Position numbers and translations under genes: made by a program. A stretch of 64,000 nt of DNA from Membranipora membranacea (taxonomy: Eukaryota; Bryozoa; Gymnolaemata; Cheilostomatida; Membraniporidae): positions 3,660,001 to 3,724,000 of the forward strand of contig OU612065.1 of assembly GCA_914767715.1 (NCBI GenBank), read 5' to 3'. Within the stretch, counting starts at the first letter, position 1, and each line of letters begins with the position of its first letter. Shown piece after piece: positions 1 to 11,483 of the stretch. The notes beneath the pieces were generated by a model. That model searched no databases and had not been told where the DNA came from. It saw only the letters and a list, made by a program, of their open reading frames with translations.

Positions 1-3000
1 CTAAAAACTTAGACAGAGTAAATTTGTCCATAGGTCCGCTAGACCAGATCGCAGCCAGTATAAGTGTGAAGAGGCCAGACGTGGACGACAACACATTGAC
101 TATTCCTGGTTCAGTAGCCAACAGAGCCTCCTGATAACATAGGTTTGCTACAAACCACTACAATCAAACAAAATAATGTACTTATTAATAGTCAGTCCTA
201 AAATCATCCATGTTAATTATTTATCATGCCAATATTTTAGCTAAAATGGGCAAACTGGTATTTTCTAAAGATGAGACCTTATTTGCCATTTTTGTGCTGC
301 GCTTATCCTGTATCAGTGTCTGTGTCTGCTGTTTAATTAACTACCGTGACCGCTTTCTGTGTCCCAGTAAATATGTGGTACCCAATTCTGTTATTGTACA
401 GATTACATAACTGATTTTAAATCAATCCAATTAAATATCTATTAATTACTCAGATGTAGAGAGGTTTAGAAGAGTGCAGATAAGGTCATGATTTATCAGT
501 GAGTTTTGTTGAGCTAAAATATGCTCCAGCACATCTAAAAGTTTTACTTTATAACTCACAAGTACACAGAAAATGAGAGCAAGCTTGCAAACAGTTGGTA
601 CAGGGAACTTCTTTTTAAGACGAGCTCGCTCCTCCAGTTTTCTCATGTATTCGTTGTATGAAAGGCGAGCTAGATTAGCCTCATCTGCATCATCAGCGGT
701 CATGACCCTGACCTCTGTATGATCTCTAAACCTGACAGCCTTACGCGGCATTCCAACATGACTAGCGCCTGCTATAGATCTTGATGTTGTTTGTTCTGAT
801 AGAAAACAAAAATGAACAAATTGACTGTTTTTGACATGGCACAACAATGGATCATACATACCTCTACGTTGTTATTACAAGATACAGTACATAGGTTTTC
901 AAAACAATGAACATTTGAATTATTACAGTCCATGAGCCATCTGACCATCAGAGGGCAGCTTAGCCTTGTCACGCGGCCACAGGTTTCGGTGGCCGCGTGA
1001 CAAGGCTAAAGGCAGCTTGTTTGATGGCCGCGTGACAAGGCTAAAGGCAGCTTGTTTGATGGCTGCGTGACAAGGCTAAAGGCAGCTTGTTTGATGGCCG
1101 CGTGACAAGGCTAAAGGCAGCTTGTTTGATGGCCGCGTGACAAGGCTAAAGGCAGCTTGTTTGGTGCCCGGGTTCAAATAAACGGCTTCACCATTGTTAG
1201 GTTCAACTGTTATCAGAAATATCACTATGACAGGAGCCAACTAGACCTGTTGCACTGAAATAAACTTCAAATGGCCTATCTCAATCGGATACAATATGGT
1301 ACAGCCAAAATCAAAAGTGTACTTGTAGTGAAGCTGTATGTGTTTGACTGAACAAATAAAAAACCTTGGGCATGATGACTACGAATACCTGGTGGTTCTT
1401 CATTTTTTAATACATGACCCAACCACAGAGGAGGCAATGTTTATTTTATATCTATTCGAGGATGGTCTTTTTCTAGTCTCATGGCCAGTATTGAGCTGGC
1501 GTGCTGGTTTATTCTTTGAAATGTGACTGGTCTTTGCAACATTTTTATTTTAACAAACAAGACACTTTAGATTTATAGCCTTACATATACTTGTACTAAC
1601 CATTGTCTGAAGAGTCAATACTACTGTAACCATCATCATTGTTTATAGGAACATAAACAGGCTCACTCTACAATATATATGTATAATATGTGTATGAAGT
1701 GTGATGAGGGGAACAGAGAAAGAATACAAGCTAATAGTGAATCATGCAACTATGCTATTATAGGCTGTGTCCGCAGTAGTGATACACAGGACAAACAGTT
1801 CTACCGTTGAAGCTGCAAGCTTTGCCGGGATCTCGATGTATAAGCTACTGTTGCAGAAGATTAGAATGACATCTCTCTATGTGAATCAAGTGTGAGTATT
1901 TTTGAAGCAAACAACTTTCGCTCGGTTAAGAAGGTTTCAGACTTTGTTAAGAAAGTTACCACAAAGATCACAGATTTTTGTAATATGTCTGGCAGCATAT
2001 TTCTGCCCAGCACTGGATGCCCTCCCACTAATATCAAATAGCGTGAAATAATGAAGGGCATGTCATATTGTTTTCTGTTGGTTTTACCATGCATTCTGTG
2101 TTGTGCCTACTAGAGGGATCGGGTGAGGAGTTGACAAACACATGATACACTCACCAGGTATTGAGGGCTTCCATCAACAATACGATGTACCTACAAGCAG
2201 AGAATCAGTAACATTAAATATCCAGTCTATAGACTGATTATGATACACTTCTATTACTATACTTTCTGTGCCAGTTGAGAAACAGATTAAATTTACAGGA
2301 GATAATGTGTATTCCCTATGAGTTGTACTTGTTTGATGGTGAGATGAGTGTGGGGATTTTCAATAAAATAAACATAGCCCCAGGGTGGGTGATATTGTAC
2401 CATAGAACAGTTGATACCTCAGCTTCAATCCATATGTTGGGCGAGTACATACCTTCGGCCATCTACACTGTTGTCTCCATGTACGACGGAAAAGAAACCC
2501 ACTGAGGTAGAGAATAAACATTCCTGTCTTTGCATATGTTGTGAAAAAAGGCTTGTTATAGTCTGCTGTCTTAAAAATATACTAGAAAAAGCAAAAAATA
2601 CAGGTCATGTAAACAGGTAGGCTATAGGGGGTAGAAACTCAACAAAATTATAGAAAACATGACTGATGGACTCAGAAATAACCCCTGGGGTAATATAATA
2701 TCTATTTTTGTGATTTTTCCTGAACAATATGTTGATGATACCTTTTTCAACCAGAAGCTGTCACCTGTTATTTAAATGAACATTTTCAAATAGCACTCAT
2801 ACACAACATCCCTTCATGAGCATTCATGGTACAAGTGAACGCATCAAGATATCATTTCGATTTCATAGTATTTGCAATAAGCCCATCAACATTTCTTACA
2901 TTTGGCTGACTAACTTGTTATATTTTTCAGTTCCGATCCCTACTACAACTTTCATGCTGAGCTTATTCATCACAGCAGGATGAAAATCCCAAATTGAAGC

Positions 3001-3956
3001 ACCACTTTGAGAAAGATTATTATTTCTGATAAGTAAGACAATATGCTCACTCAGGTCACCCAACGGCATAGCTGGGCAATTATTTCTCTCTTGTTGGTGC
3101 CCAATACATATATATCTCAACAATTTCAAAAGCCAATGGTTCTTTGAAATATAGAGTTGATTGAGTGGCTCCCGCATAATATATATGTGTGGGAATCCAT
3201 TACCATAATAATTCAAAGACATACAGGTATAGTTAAGGTAAAGTGACGTCTGAAAAAAATGTTTCCAATTTTTTTTGATTATGACTCATATGGAATACCA
3301 TCTAGGTAGGAGTAAACCAAATCTCTCCTGGGTGAATATAACAGTTATCATTAGGAATTGCTCTTCAATTGCCTTTTCCCGTTTTTTTGACAATGGTAAG
3401 TGACAAGGCTAGACTCGATATCAGTACAGAATATTGAGTCAGTTTCAGCGTAAAGACACTGATAGATTGCCACATTTAGCCTCAATCGTTGAAAACGTTT
3501 CTAGAAAATTTTCAATAATAGGCTACATTACTTATAATACCAAGGAGGCTACTCCTTGATAATACCTACAATTTCAGGAGATACAGTTTTATTTGCATAC
3601 ACCATCATCCACAGATGTGTGGCTAAAATAGATAATGGTTTCACAAAAAATAAATGATGACCAGGGTCTTCATTTGTGCGGAAGCATCCGAAATTTCGAT
3701 GCAGAGACAGCCAGTGCATATATTTTTTTTGGAGCTATTCCATAATTTTTGTCACTAATGCAACTGGTGAAAATCTGTTTGGCCTATGAGTGGTTTTTAA
3801 TAACTGCAAAAATGAGAGGAGTCATTGCCCAGATACATAACAACTTACATCAGTGAGCTCTGAAGACCCAACCCAAATTAAGTCCACAACCAAGAGCATG
3901 ACAAGCCCTGCTATGGTTCGCTGACGACCTGTCCATCGCTCTAACATCCTCAGCTT
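1..3956 (-). CDS. SLC35F5: Solute carrier family 35 member F5 (partial, 3' end outside window)
   Basis: Multi-pass membrane protein of the drug/metabolite transporter superfamily; substrate unsettled. Exons seen on the minus strand: 3849-3956 (first membrane helix, [17 protein letters not shown]), 2453-2501 ([16 protein letters not shown]), a short exon near 2155-2190 ([12 protein letters not shown]), 1601-1667 ([13 protein letters not shown]), 560-795 (acidic/basic linker with KAVRF, then FCVL), and 1-157 ([26 protein letters not shown]). Each joins in phase, and the order matches the family: SSELT, WRQQC, SEP-YVP, VRF linker, [18 protein letters not shown]. The exon coding the second membrane helix, expected between 2502 and 3842, was not found; the N-terminal exon upstream of 3956 was not found either. 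The C-terminal helices lie before position 1. Identity is firm, the full exon set is not. Confidence 0.88.
961..1165. repeat. Hairpin followed by five 35-bp tandem copies
   Basis: A 19-bp perfect inverted repeat (961-979 with 990-1008, core GTCACGCGGCCA) has an 11-base loop. From 991 the right arm plus 16 more bases is repeated five times head to tail (991-1025, 1026-1060, 1061-1095, 1096-1130, 1131-1165), with a single visible change in the third copy. It lies in an SLC35F5 intron. Confidence 0.9.
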
Positions 3957-5332
3957 CTGTAAACCTTCAATAGGATAAACCATATACTCAAATAAATATT
4001 TCCCCAATGTACCACTGACAAAACAATGGTTCTCAGACCTGCATAGATTGTTGTTAAACTGACTTATCATTATATAACATGGAGGTTGTCTTTACACTCA
4101 TCTAACACTTGGATCCGAACAACTTCTGAGGAATTATTGACTAAAGAACCTAGGCAAATGAGGCCGATTCAAGATGTGGTAACAGTAGAGGCTGTTTCCA
4201 AGGCCAATTAAGTGTCTGTCAAATAACTCCAAGTTCTATGTCATGTGGCCATCAAGCACAAGGACAGTTATGAGACTTAAGCCAGGCCAAGGTACTTAGA
4301 CACTAAGCCAAGGTACTTTGTATGTTGCAGAATAGTGCCACAATGCAAGTGGTTTAGCATCATTCGGGTAAATGTTTATGAGCTATGATCACGCCTTTCT
4401 ATACTTTGAAATTCATCTTCGCAGTGACATCCCAGGTGCTGTGCTAGTCTAGTTTTAAGGGATATTTATTAATTTATCTCTAGTTCTAGCACAGGGGCGT
4501 GATAAAAAAAAGATGTATGATACTTCTACAATTGAAAGAAAATAGTTGAAGCAGTGTCTTAAAAAACTGTTTTTGCCCTAGGCACTTCTGTACCTGGTGC
4601 GCTTTAAACTACCTGAGGGGTACCACTCTTAAAAGGTATAGAACATCAAGCATTGGGATGATGTTGCTGTAACCATCACTGATGTTGCAATTACCTCCCT
4701 TGAGGTAAGATGTTGCTCACTCCAGCCTCTGCTGTCACTGATGCTATCAAGTCAACACATCCAGCTGTTGGGTATTAAGAAGCTAGATGCATTAGTTGGA
4801 TATTATGTAGAATGAAGGTGAAGGTTTCCCAATCTCGGGCCCCTTTCATATTCTTTGATATGATAATTTGAATAGAGTATTCCTTTTTATTCAGCCAACT
4901 GGCTGTTTACTTACAGTGATAATTGCATTGTGTTATTCCGTAGTTCTATTCACTATCCAAATAGGCCTATATTTAGCTATCCCAAAATCCAACTAATGCA
5001 ATATATGTTATAGACAACAGCAACCTTCCTTCCTGCACAATCCAACTTGTTCAATAGGTGTATTTGTTGGTTTGACGCATGCACAATTTAGTGGAGGGGC
5101 TCTTGAAACACCTGAGCCCTTGATACAAACACATTGCATAATAAATCTCAGCTCAAGGAGGGTAGAATATTCTTTATTTTGCCTAGTTTGGGCTAACAGG
5201 GGAGTTGCCAAATAAAAAGTGGGTGTGGGCGCAGTCCTGACCAGCCCAGGGATGGTCGAGTGTAAAAGAGAAGACATCAGACTGTTTAAGACACACTCCC
5301 CTCCTTAATTATATTAAATGAACATTAAAATA
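3957..5332. other. No gene recognised upstream of the SLC35F5 exons
   Basis: AT-rich sequence. It should contain the 5' exon and promoter of SLC35F5, but I could not identify either. No long open frame with recognisable content and no clear repeat boundary. Confidence 0.4.
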
Positions 5333-5547
5333 ATACTAGCAGAAGTAGTGTAATGAGCATCATTCCATCTCAATCTACTAATACATAATAGAAAATACCT
5401 TTGAATACATTAGGCTAACAGTGGAGTGAGTGTGTTTGTTAATAACACACTCACTCCACTGTTAGCCTAATGTATTCAAAGGTATTTTCTATTATGTATT
5501 AGTAGATTGAGATGGAATGATGCTCATTACACTACTTCTGCTAGTAT
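5333..5547. repeat. Perfect palindrome, two 104-bp arms, 7-base loop
   Basis: Bases 5333-5436 are the exact reverse complement of 5444-5547; the loop is 5437-5443. I compared the two arms base by base and saw no mismatch. No open reading frame of note. Either a very young foldback or MITE insertion, or a local inverted duplication (including a possible assembly or cloning artefact). Confidence 0.95.
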
Positions 5548-6963
5548 CTGTTATAATATTAGTATAAGGTTATAAAAACAATATTTGACAACAGCAAATC
5601 AGGGAGAATGAACCCTGAACAAATAGAATATTCACTTACTGTATTCTCCTGTAAAAGTTTACATCAACAGAAATGGTCAATACCAGGCAATACTGCTTGA
5701 ACAGGCCAAATAGTTGAATTAAACTTTCAACATTATTTGTCTCTACCAAGACCAAGTAGGAAAATAGCTTGTAAACTTTAGTCAGGAAGCAAGATGCTAA
5801 TGAAATATACTCAATCAGCTAGAAAGTAGCCTCCAAAACCTTAGATTCTAACTTTGGAAAACAGTTTTCTTCCAAGTTTACTTTGATGATAAAAGTGAAG
5901 ACAACTTCAACATATTTTGTGTACATAACAAAACCCGATTTTTTTTTACACTATTTTATTTGGCAGACAATAAACGGTTGTTTTCTATAACCTACCAAAG
6001 AGATTACGGCAAAACTTTGGGACAAACAGACCAAAAATGATGTTTTATGTTTGGAGGATTGATTTTTAAACTATGATGTTCACAGAAAATATGTGAAGCG
6101 AAAACCGAAATGCTGTTAAATCAATGAAGAGGGGTTTCTTTGGTTAAATTAAACATTACTTTCAATCTAAATTATTGAGATGACTATGTCAGAGATGTGT
6201 TCCTGTTTATACATGGTCAAAATGGTTAAGGTATCATTGATGGGCTAATAAGCAGCCTTGTGATACTTAGATAATTATTTGATGGTCACAATTTTTATAC
6301 ACAGCAAGCATTATGGTTTTCTTGTCACTGTATATCAAAACTCTGTAAATGAAGGGGTTCGTTCGTCTTGTTCGTCTTGTTAATCGCCGTCGACGAGGTC
6401 TTTATAAGCGATGTGCAGTAGTAGACAACGGCGTGGTTAAAACAGTATTTTACTTCTGAAATTATGAAGACGAGTGAATGGCAGTGTTATTCAGACCGAC
6501 TGGTGTTGACTTGGCTGTATTTTCCCTCCCTCGCAGTGTCAGTGTCCTGGCTTACCTCTGCACCCGGATTGGCCCGTGGTAGAGGTTAGTTGACATACAA
6601 CTGTGCTGAGTTGAAATACACGTATTTGTGAGGGAGTAAAAAAGGACAGCACAAGATACAGTTTTAAGGTCAATATTTAATGGCAGAATCATTGCAACAA
6701 CCTGTATAAGTAAAGTGGATGGGCAAGAGTACTTGTAATTCCAGCTAATCATAATTATACAATAAAACGGGCTGAGAGAAGTGAGAGCACTTCGGTAGCA
6801 CTGAGCCCAGGGTCCCGTAAGGACAACCACTCCATAGCAGACAGAACAGGAGCAGAGGGTTCATGAGAACTTTGAAAAATGGAGTGGGTCATGTCTGAGT
6901 GTGAGTGTTTTTGAAGGTACCTGTAAATGAATAGGCAACAAAACAGTGTGCAAGGGCATTTTA
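5548..6963. other. Gene-free stretch
   Basis: AT-rich sequence with short direct repeats near 6357-6380 (repeated TTCGTCTTG) and no recognisable coding exon. The right end (about 6840-6963) is probably the 3' untranslated part of the retrotransposon fragment that follows. Confidence 0.35.
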
Positions 6964-7455
6964 CTAGTTCGTAAGCTTCCTGAATATCCGGTGTTTAAAG
7001 GAGAAGCGCTGGACATTGGTTTGAATTGAGTGGTGATAGGCACCTTTTCTGGTGTTGTAGCAACTTTGGTTTAGACTGAATCTATCTACATCAATGTTAA
7101 CACAACCTGACATAATTTTATGATACATTTTCATGTCTGTTATCTCACGTCTGCTTTTTAAAGTATGCCACTCCGCCTCGTCCATAAGTTGAGATATAAA
7201 GTCATATTTTCGTTTTTTGAAACACCATCTAAACGCCTTGCGGTTTACAGCCTCTAATAATTTAATCATTTTCTGTTTATGAGGTGACCATACAATGGTG
7301 GCATACTCCAAAATAGGACGGCATATGCTTTTATATGCTGTAAGTCTAGTACGAGTTTTGGCTCTTTTCAGAGATCTCATGAGCATGTGCAGGTTATTCG
7401 ATGCTTTACGGCAAATATCTTTAATGTGTGCATCAAAAGTTAATTTATTATCAAT
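6964..7455 (-). mobile_element. Non-LTR retrotransposon remnant (C-terminal end of reverse transcriptase ORF)
   Basis: About 160 codons stay open on the minus strand. They read as the post-catalytic 'thumb' region of LINE ORF2 proteins: IDNKLTFDAHIKDICRKAS, then KRAKTRTRLTAYKSICRPIL, EYATIVWSPH, and a basic helix before EWHTLKSRR. The catalytic YADD motif is absent because the copy is cut off at its 5' side exactly where the inverted-repeat element at 7456 begins. The C-terminal end is intact, with a stop at 6964-6966. The clade (CR1- or Jockey-like) is not resolved. Confidence 0.8.
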
Positions 7456-8009
7456 AGAGAGTGGGTAACTTTATGGCAGCTGTGTCCTAGGACTAAGTTT
7501 GGAACATAGGATACTCCCCGATAATATATAACCAACAGCCATCAAAACATCAAGAGCATTTCCGGAAAAATTTAATTCATATCGTGATATATATATATAC
7601 ATATATCAGAAGCGGATTAAATCATCTTTCACATGGATAGATGAATATAGAAAATCAATTTTGGTTTTGTGTAGTATAAGTCAATAATAGCGAGCTGTGC
7701 CTAAACAATAATTGAATACCAAATTCTTGTTTCTTTTGTTGTTTTTTTTTTATTGATTTAATGAGACTTGCCTTTTTTTGCTGCTAACATCATGTGACGT
7801 CAATTGTCAGTATGAGTCTAGTACACATGAGCCTACTAGAAATTTTAATCCGCTTCTGATATATGTATATATATATATCACGATATGAATTAAATTTTTC
7901 CGGAAATGCTCTTGATGTTTTGATGGCTGTTGGTTATATATTATCGGGGAGTATCCTATGTTCCAAACTTAGTCCTAGGACACAGCTGCCATAAAGTTAC
8001 CCACTCTCT
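7456..8009. mobile_element. MITE with 166-bp terminal inverted repeats
   Basis: Left terminal repeat 7456-7621 and right terminal repeat 7844-8009 are reverse complements almost throughout; the termini begin AGAGAGTGGGTAAC. The 222-bp core has no coding capacity. A target-site duplication is not obvious. The left edge abuts the LINE fragment. Non-autonomous DNA transposon. Confidence 0.9.
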
Positions 8010-8097
8010 GTTGTTGAGAAGAAAACTCCTTACTAAGTATATTGATCTAATGATTTTCACTGTCAATAAATAAGATCAACAAAATATATGTATTTTT

Positions 8098-8219
8098 ATT
8101 AGAACAAGTTTAATCCAATTGCCTGGATTCCTGTTGCTCCCTTCCACTGGTGACTGGTCACGCCGCGTGACCAGTGTATCGACTCAGAATGCAGGAAAAT
8201 GGATCAAACTTGGTCTAAT
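8098..8219. mobile_element. Palindromic foldback element, family with TAGAACAAGTTT ends (degenerate copy)
   Basis: Ends ATTAGAACAAGTTT and AAACTTGGTCTAAT. The GC-rich centre CTGGTCACGCCGCGTGACCAG is itself palindromic. Ends and centre match the better preserved copy at 56921-57057. Confidence 0.75.
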
Positions 8220-8363
8220 ATTTATATGAATATAATCCATTTTTTTCTGCTGGCCATGAGTAAAAAATGGGGCCATTTCTTGCACTCCATTAAGCTGCCA
8301 TCCACATTGATACGATACTAGATGTTTGATACATCACTCTCATGACGAAGTGACACTTCATCC

Positions 8364-8418
8364 TAGCCTCGGCAGGCTATCAGGGGATGCCCCCCTCTCC
8401 CAACAGCCTGCCCAGGCT
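8364..8418. repeat. Short hairpin (AGCCTCGGCAGGCT / AGCCTGCCCAGGCT)
   Basis: 14-bp arms with one mismatch around a C-rich loop. A similar hairpin lies at 54001-54086. Confidence 0.6.
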
Positions 8419-8419
8419 A

Positions 8420-9393
8420 TCTGCATCCATTGGATATTTTGTTGAGATTCTAAGCTCAGCAGCTGGACATAATTCATATTCTGATCAGTCATTGACATTT
8501 CGATGGTTCGACATTAGGCATTGAGGTATATATATATATATTCCATATCAGTGATATATCATATCATTTACCACATGATTTACAATCATATTGCAGCCAT
8601 ATAGATGGCATTTATTGTCCAAATGATGGAGCGAATCAGGTTGTGCTAAAGCAATGTATATCTGTGCAGGGAGGTACAGACTCCTTGATCTGTGTACCAC
8701 TGATATATATTATTTAGATGAGGGAAACAATCTGAACCTGAGTGGATGGCTATTCATGTATGGATGCTGGACCGCATTTCTCATCTTCGATTGGTCCGCG
8801 TGTTCAGAATCTATTGTAGCTGACTCTTGTCAACACTTGTTAAGTAGCTTGCCCGGGTTTCTCAATGTTGTTACTGGAACCTCAATCAATGCGTAAAAGC
8901 TGCCAGATTTATAGCTTCATTTACATCCTGACACAAAATGTTATACTGATGGCACATCTCCACATACAACCAAGCTATGTATTTAACCAATGATCTATGA
9001 ATTCATATCAATGCTGTGTACTAATAATATATTTTTCATCGGCATGGTGTGGTACAACACACAGGTACATTAGGTTAGCATGTTCGTCAACTTTTTAAGA
9101 TGCCAACAATTCTATTCAGTATACTGATTGGATTTTGAATTTGCTGCTTGGAATTCGTAGGACTTGGTTTAGGTTTGTGCACTGTTTATTGAACAAAGAG
9201 TTGGAGTGTTTTACCCCTATGACTCAATCACTGGTATTTACCCAAACGGGTACATTACATTCAAAATTGTTATCAAGAGGAACAGATCAGTTTCAGGTTT
9301 ACAAGAAAGATTAAAAAATAATGCGACAACACCAATATGGGTCAAATGGAATCCTATTATAGACACTTGAATTGTTCATGTGAGATTTTTTGA
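8420..9393. other. Intergenic; 3' flank of the cyclophilin gene
   Basis: No coding exon recognised. On the minus strand an AATAAA polyadenylation signal (plus-strand TTTATT, 9185-9190) lies about 200 bases beyond the cyclophilin stop. A TA microsatellite lies near 8527-8542. Confidence 0.4.
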
Positions 9394-10424
9394 TTACAGC
9401 TGGCCGCAGTCAGCGATGGTGATTTTTTTCTTGGTCTTGCCACTCTGACTTCCGTAGTCCTCAACCTTCGATACAACATCCATACCCTCAACGACTGAGC
9501 CAAATACACAATGCTTTCCATCAAGATGTGATGTTTTGTCTGTGCAGATGAAGAATTGCGAGCCATTGGTATTTGGTCCTGCATTTGCCATGGACAGGAT
9601 ACCTGCAAAAATAAATTAAAAGATGAAGTGAAAACAAGAATTCCTGACTGATATGACTAGAAAGCATATTCAGATCATTTGCAAAATAGTGAAAAGAAAT
9701 TACAGTAGCGCACACAAGTCAGGTATAATTTTGAGCACATTAGTATAAGTGAATAATAACCAGAATTAGAGTATTAGAAGTTGATCAACTGTTATCACAG
9801 CATATTTGTTCATTTAAGATCTAAGGTGGTACCTTTATTTATTGGTACATTATAAATTATCTAAGCTTAACTTACCTGGACCGGTATGTTTCAAGGCAAA
9901 GTTCTCGTCCTCAAACTTGTTACCATAGATAGACTTGCCACCGGTACCGTTATGGTTGGTGAAGTCACCTCCTTGGCACATAAATCCAGGAATCACTCTG
10001 TGGAAGCTGCTGCTCTTGTATCCGAATCCCTTCTCACCAGTGCAAAGACAACGGAAATTTTCCGCAGTCTTAGGAACAACATCAGGTCTGAGCTAAAATT
10101 TAAAAATAGGAAAAAAAAAAGAATCAATGATTCACTACCATGTATTATTTATTTAGCAACAACAATGCTGCAATGGGAAATGCGGAGGTTAAGAAATCCC
10201 TAGCAAGACTGCATGTGACAGTATGATATTACTCACACTGGTGACTTACTTTACATACAATAGATAGAATAGTCAATAAAGGAATACCATCCATACACAT
10301 AATTATTTTAATTACAGCAGTCAATCTTCAAAAATTAAATACTACCACGCCTTACCTCCATGATAATTCGTCCTAATGGTGCACCATCAGCTGCCATATC
10401 AAAGTAGACTCTTGGTTTTGCCAT
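9394..10424 (-). CDS. PPIA: Peptidyl-prolyl cis-trans isomerase, cyclophilin A type
   Basis: Folding enzyme that interconverts cis and trans X-Pro bonds; cytosolic, as there is no signal peptide. Three exons: 10356-10424 (ATG at 10424), 9876-10092, 9394-9602. All have GT-AG borders (donors GTAAGG and GTAAGT; acceptors TTTTAG and TTTGCAG) and the phases close. The product is 164 residues, the usual cyclophilin A length. Catalytic residues keep human numbering: Arg55, Phe60 and Gln63 in [15 protein letters not shown], and His126 in LDGKH. The family signature [10 protein letters not shown] and the [15 protein letters not shown] stretch are present. Residue 121, Trp in human cyclophilin A and important for cyclosporin binding, is His here (SHLDGKH). 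It ends ITIADCGQL. Divergent from DNAJC25, 1060 bases between start codons. Confidence 0.97.
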
Positions 10425-11483
10425 TGTTGCAGGTTCTGATAGGTAAAGGATGCGAAGACTACAAAAACCACTCCTGTTCAAAGCAATGAATGAGCAAAAG
10501 AAAGAAAATATTTATTGCACTAGTTTTATAAGGAAGTGTATCCATACGCTAGGTAACTACTGCCCTGCAGTAATACTTTTGGCCTATAAAGGTATACAAT
10601 ATATGAGAAAAACGAATTTTTTTCTAGAAACTGCTTTGAATCTATATTTTATCAAATAATACTAATAGGAATTGTAAAACATTGAACTTTTGAAGTGCGG
10701 AGTATTAACCAGAATAGAGATTTATCTAGAAAATTCCAATCTATTTTAGTGTTGAGACCTTACGACACAAGTAGTTTGTTCGAATCATCGCAACTTCATA
10801 CTAGGTTATTGTTACCAATATTCCGTTTACATGGCACATCTACATCAACTGGTGGCCTGAGTTGTAATTGTCAGTTGAAGTGTAGGTTGTCATGAGAGAG
10901 TGTTTATTCTTGAGTCAACGGTTATCATAAAAGGTATAGTTGGTATAACAGAGAATATTGAGGAGGGATGATTAAAGAGGACAATATATGTGTTGATGGG
11001 GACATAATGACAAGAAGGTGGTTTAGGTCAAATAGTATACATAGATAGGACTTCTTATTATTATGATTGATTGAGTCATGTACTACTGCTTCTCAGGACC
11101 TTATTACTCGTTTGGTCACAGCAAGGAGAACTTCTTTTCCTCCTTGATCACAGTTATGAGTCCATGACGATGATCATATTCATAGAGAACATCAATCAAT
11201 ATATCAGCAACAATTAATTTATCTTTGTCGCTTCAATCCTTTTATATCTGTGGAGCATGGGAGAAGTCTGTACAAAAGCGTAGGTTTCATAGCTGTATTT
11301 CGATCGGTACTTTGACCATCATAACCTTTTATTATCGCACTCAACTCATGATAGATATTCCCATCTGCCCTGCACAGTTTCTAAATATATAACACTCCCG
11401 GTGCTAGTTGTGATGCAGCTTTTTGTCTTACCAAACAATAACTTTTGTTCTGGATATTTTAGCATAAGTTTAAGGTCAGCACA
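10425..11483. promoter_or_regulatory. Intergenic region between divergent cyclophilin and DNAJC25 genes
   Basis: 1059 bases separate the two start codons, so both promoters, and probably noncoding 5' exons, should lie here. I see no convincing TATA box at either edge and no recognisable coding exon. Calling it regulatory is inference from the arrangement. Confidence 0.4.

Noticed and set aside
1861-3222. Open frames of 77 and 108 codons on the minus strand as SLC35F5 exons
   Set aside because: Their sequences do not match the transporter, and the real exons found nearby (2453-2501, 1601-1667) are in other frames.
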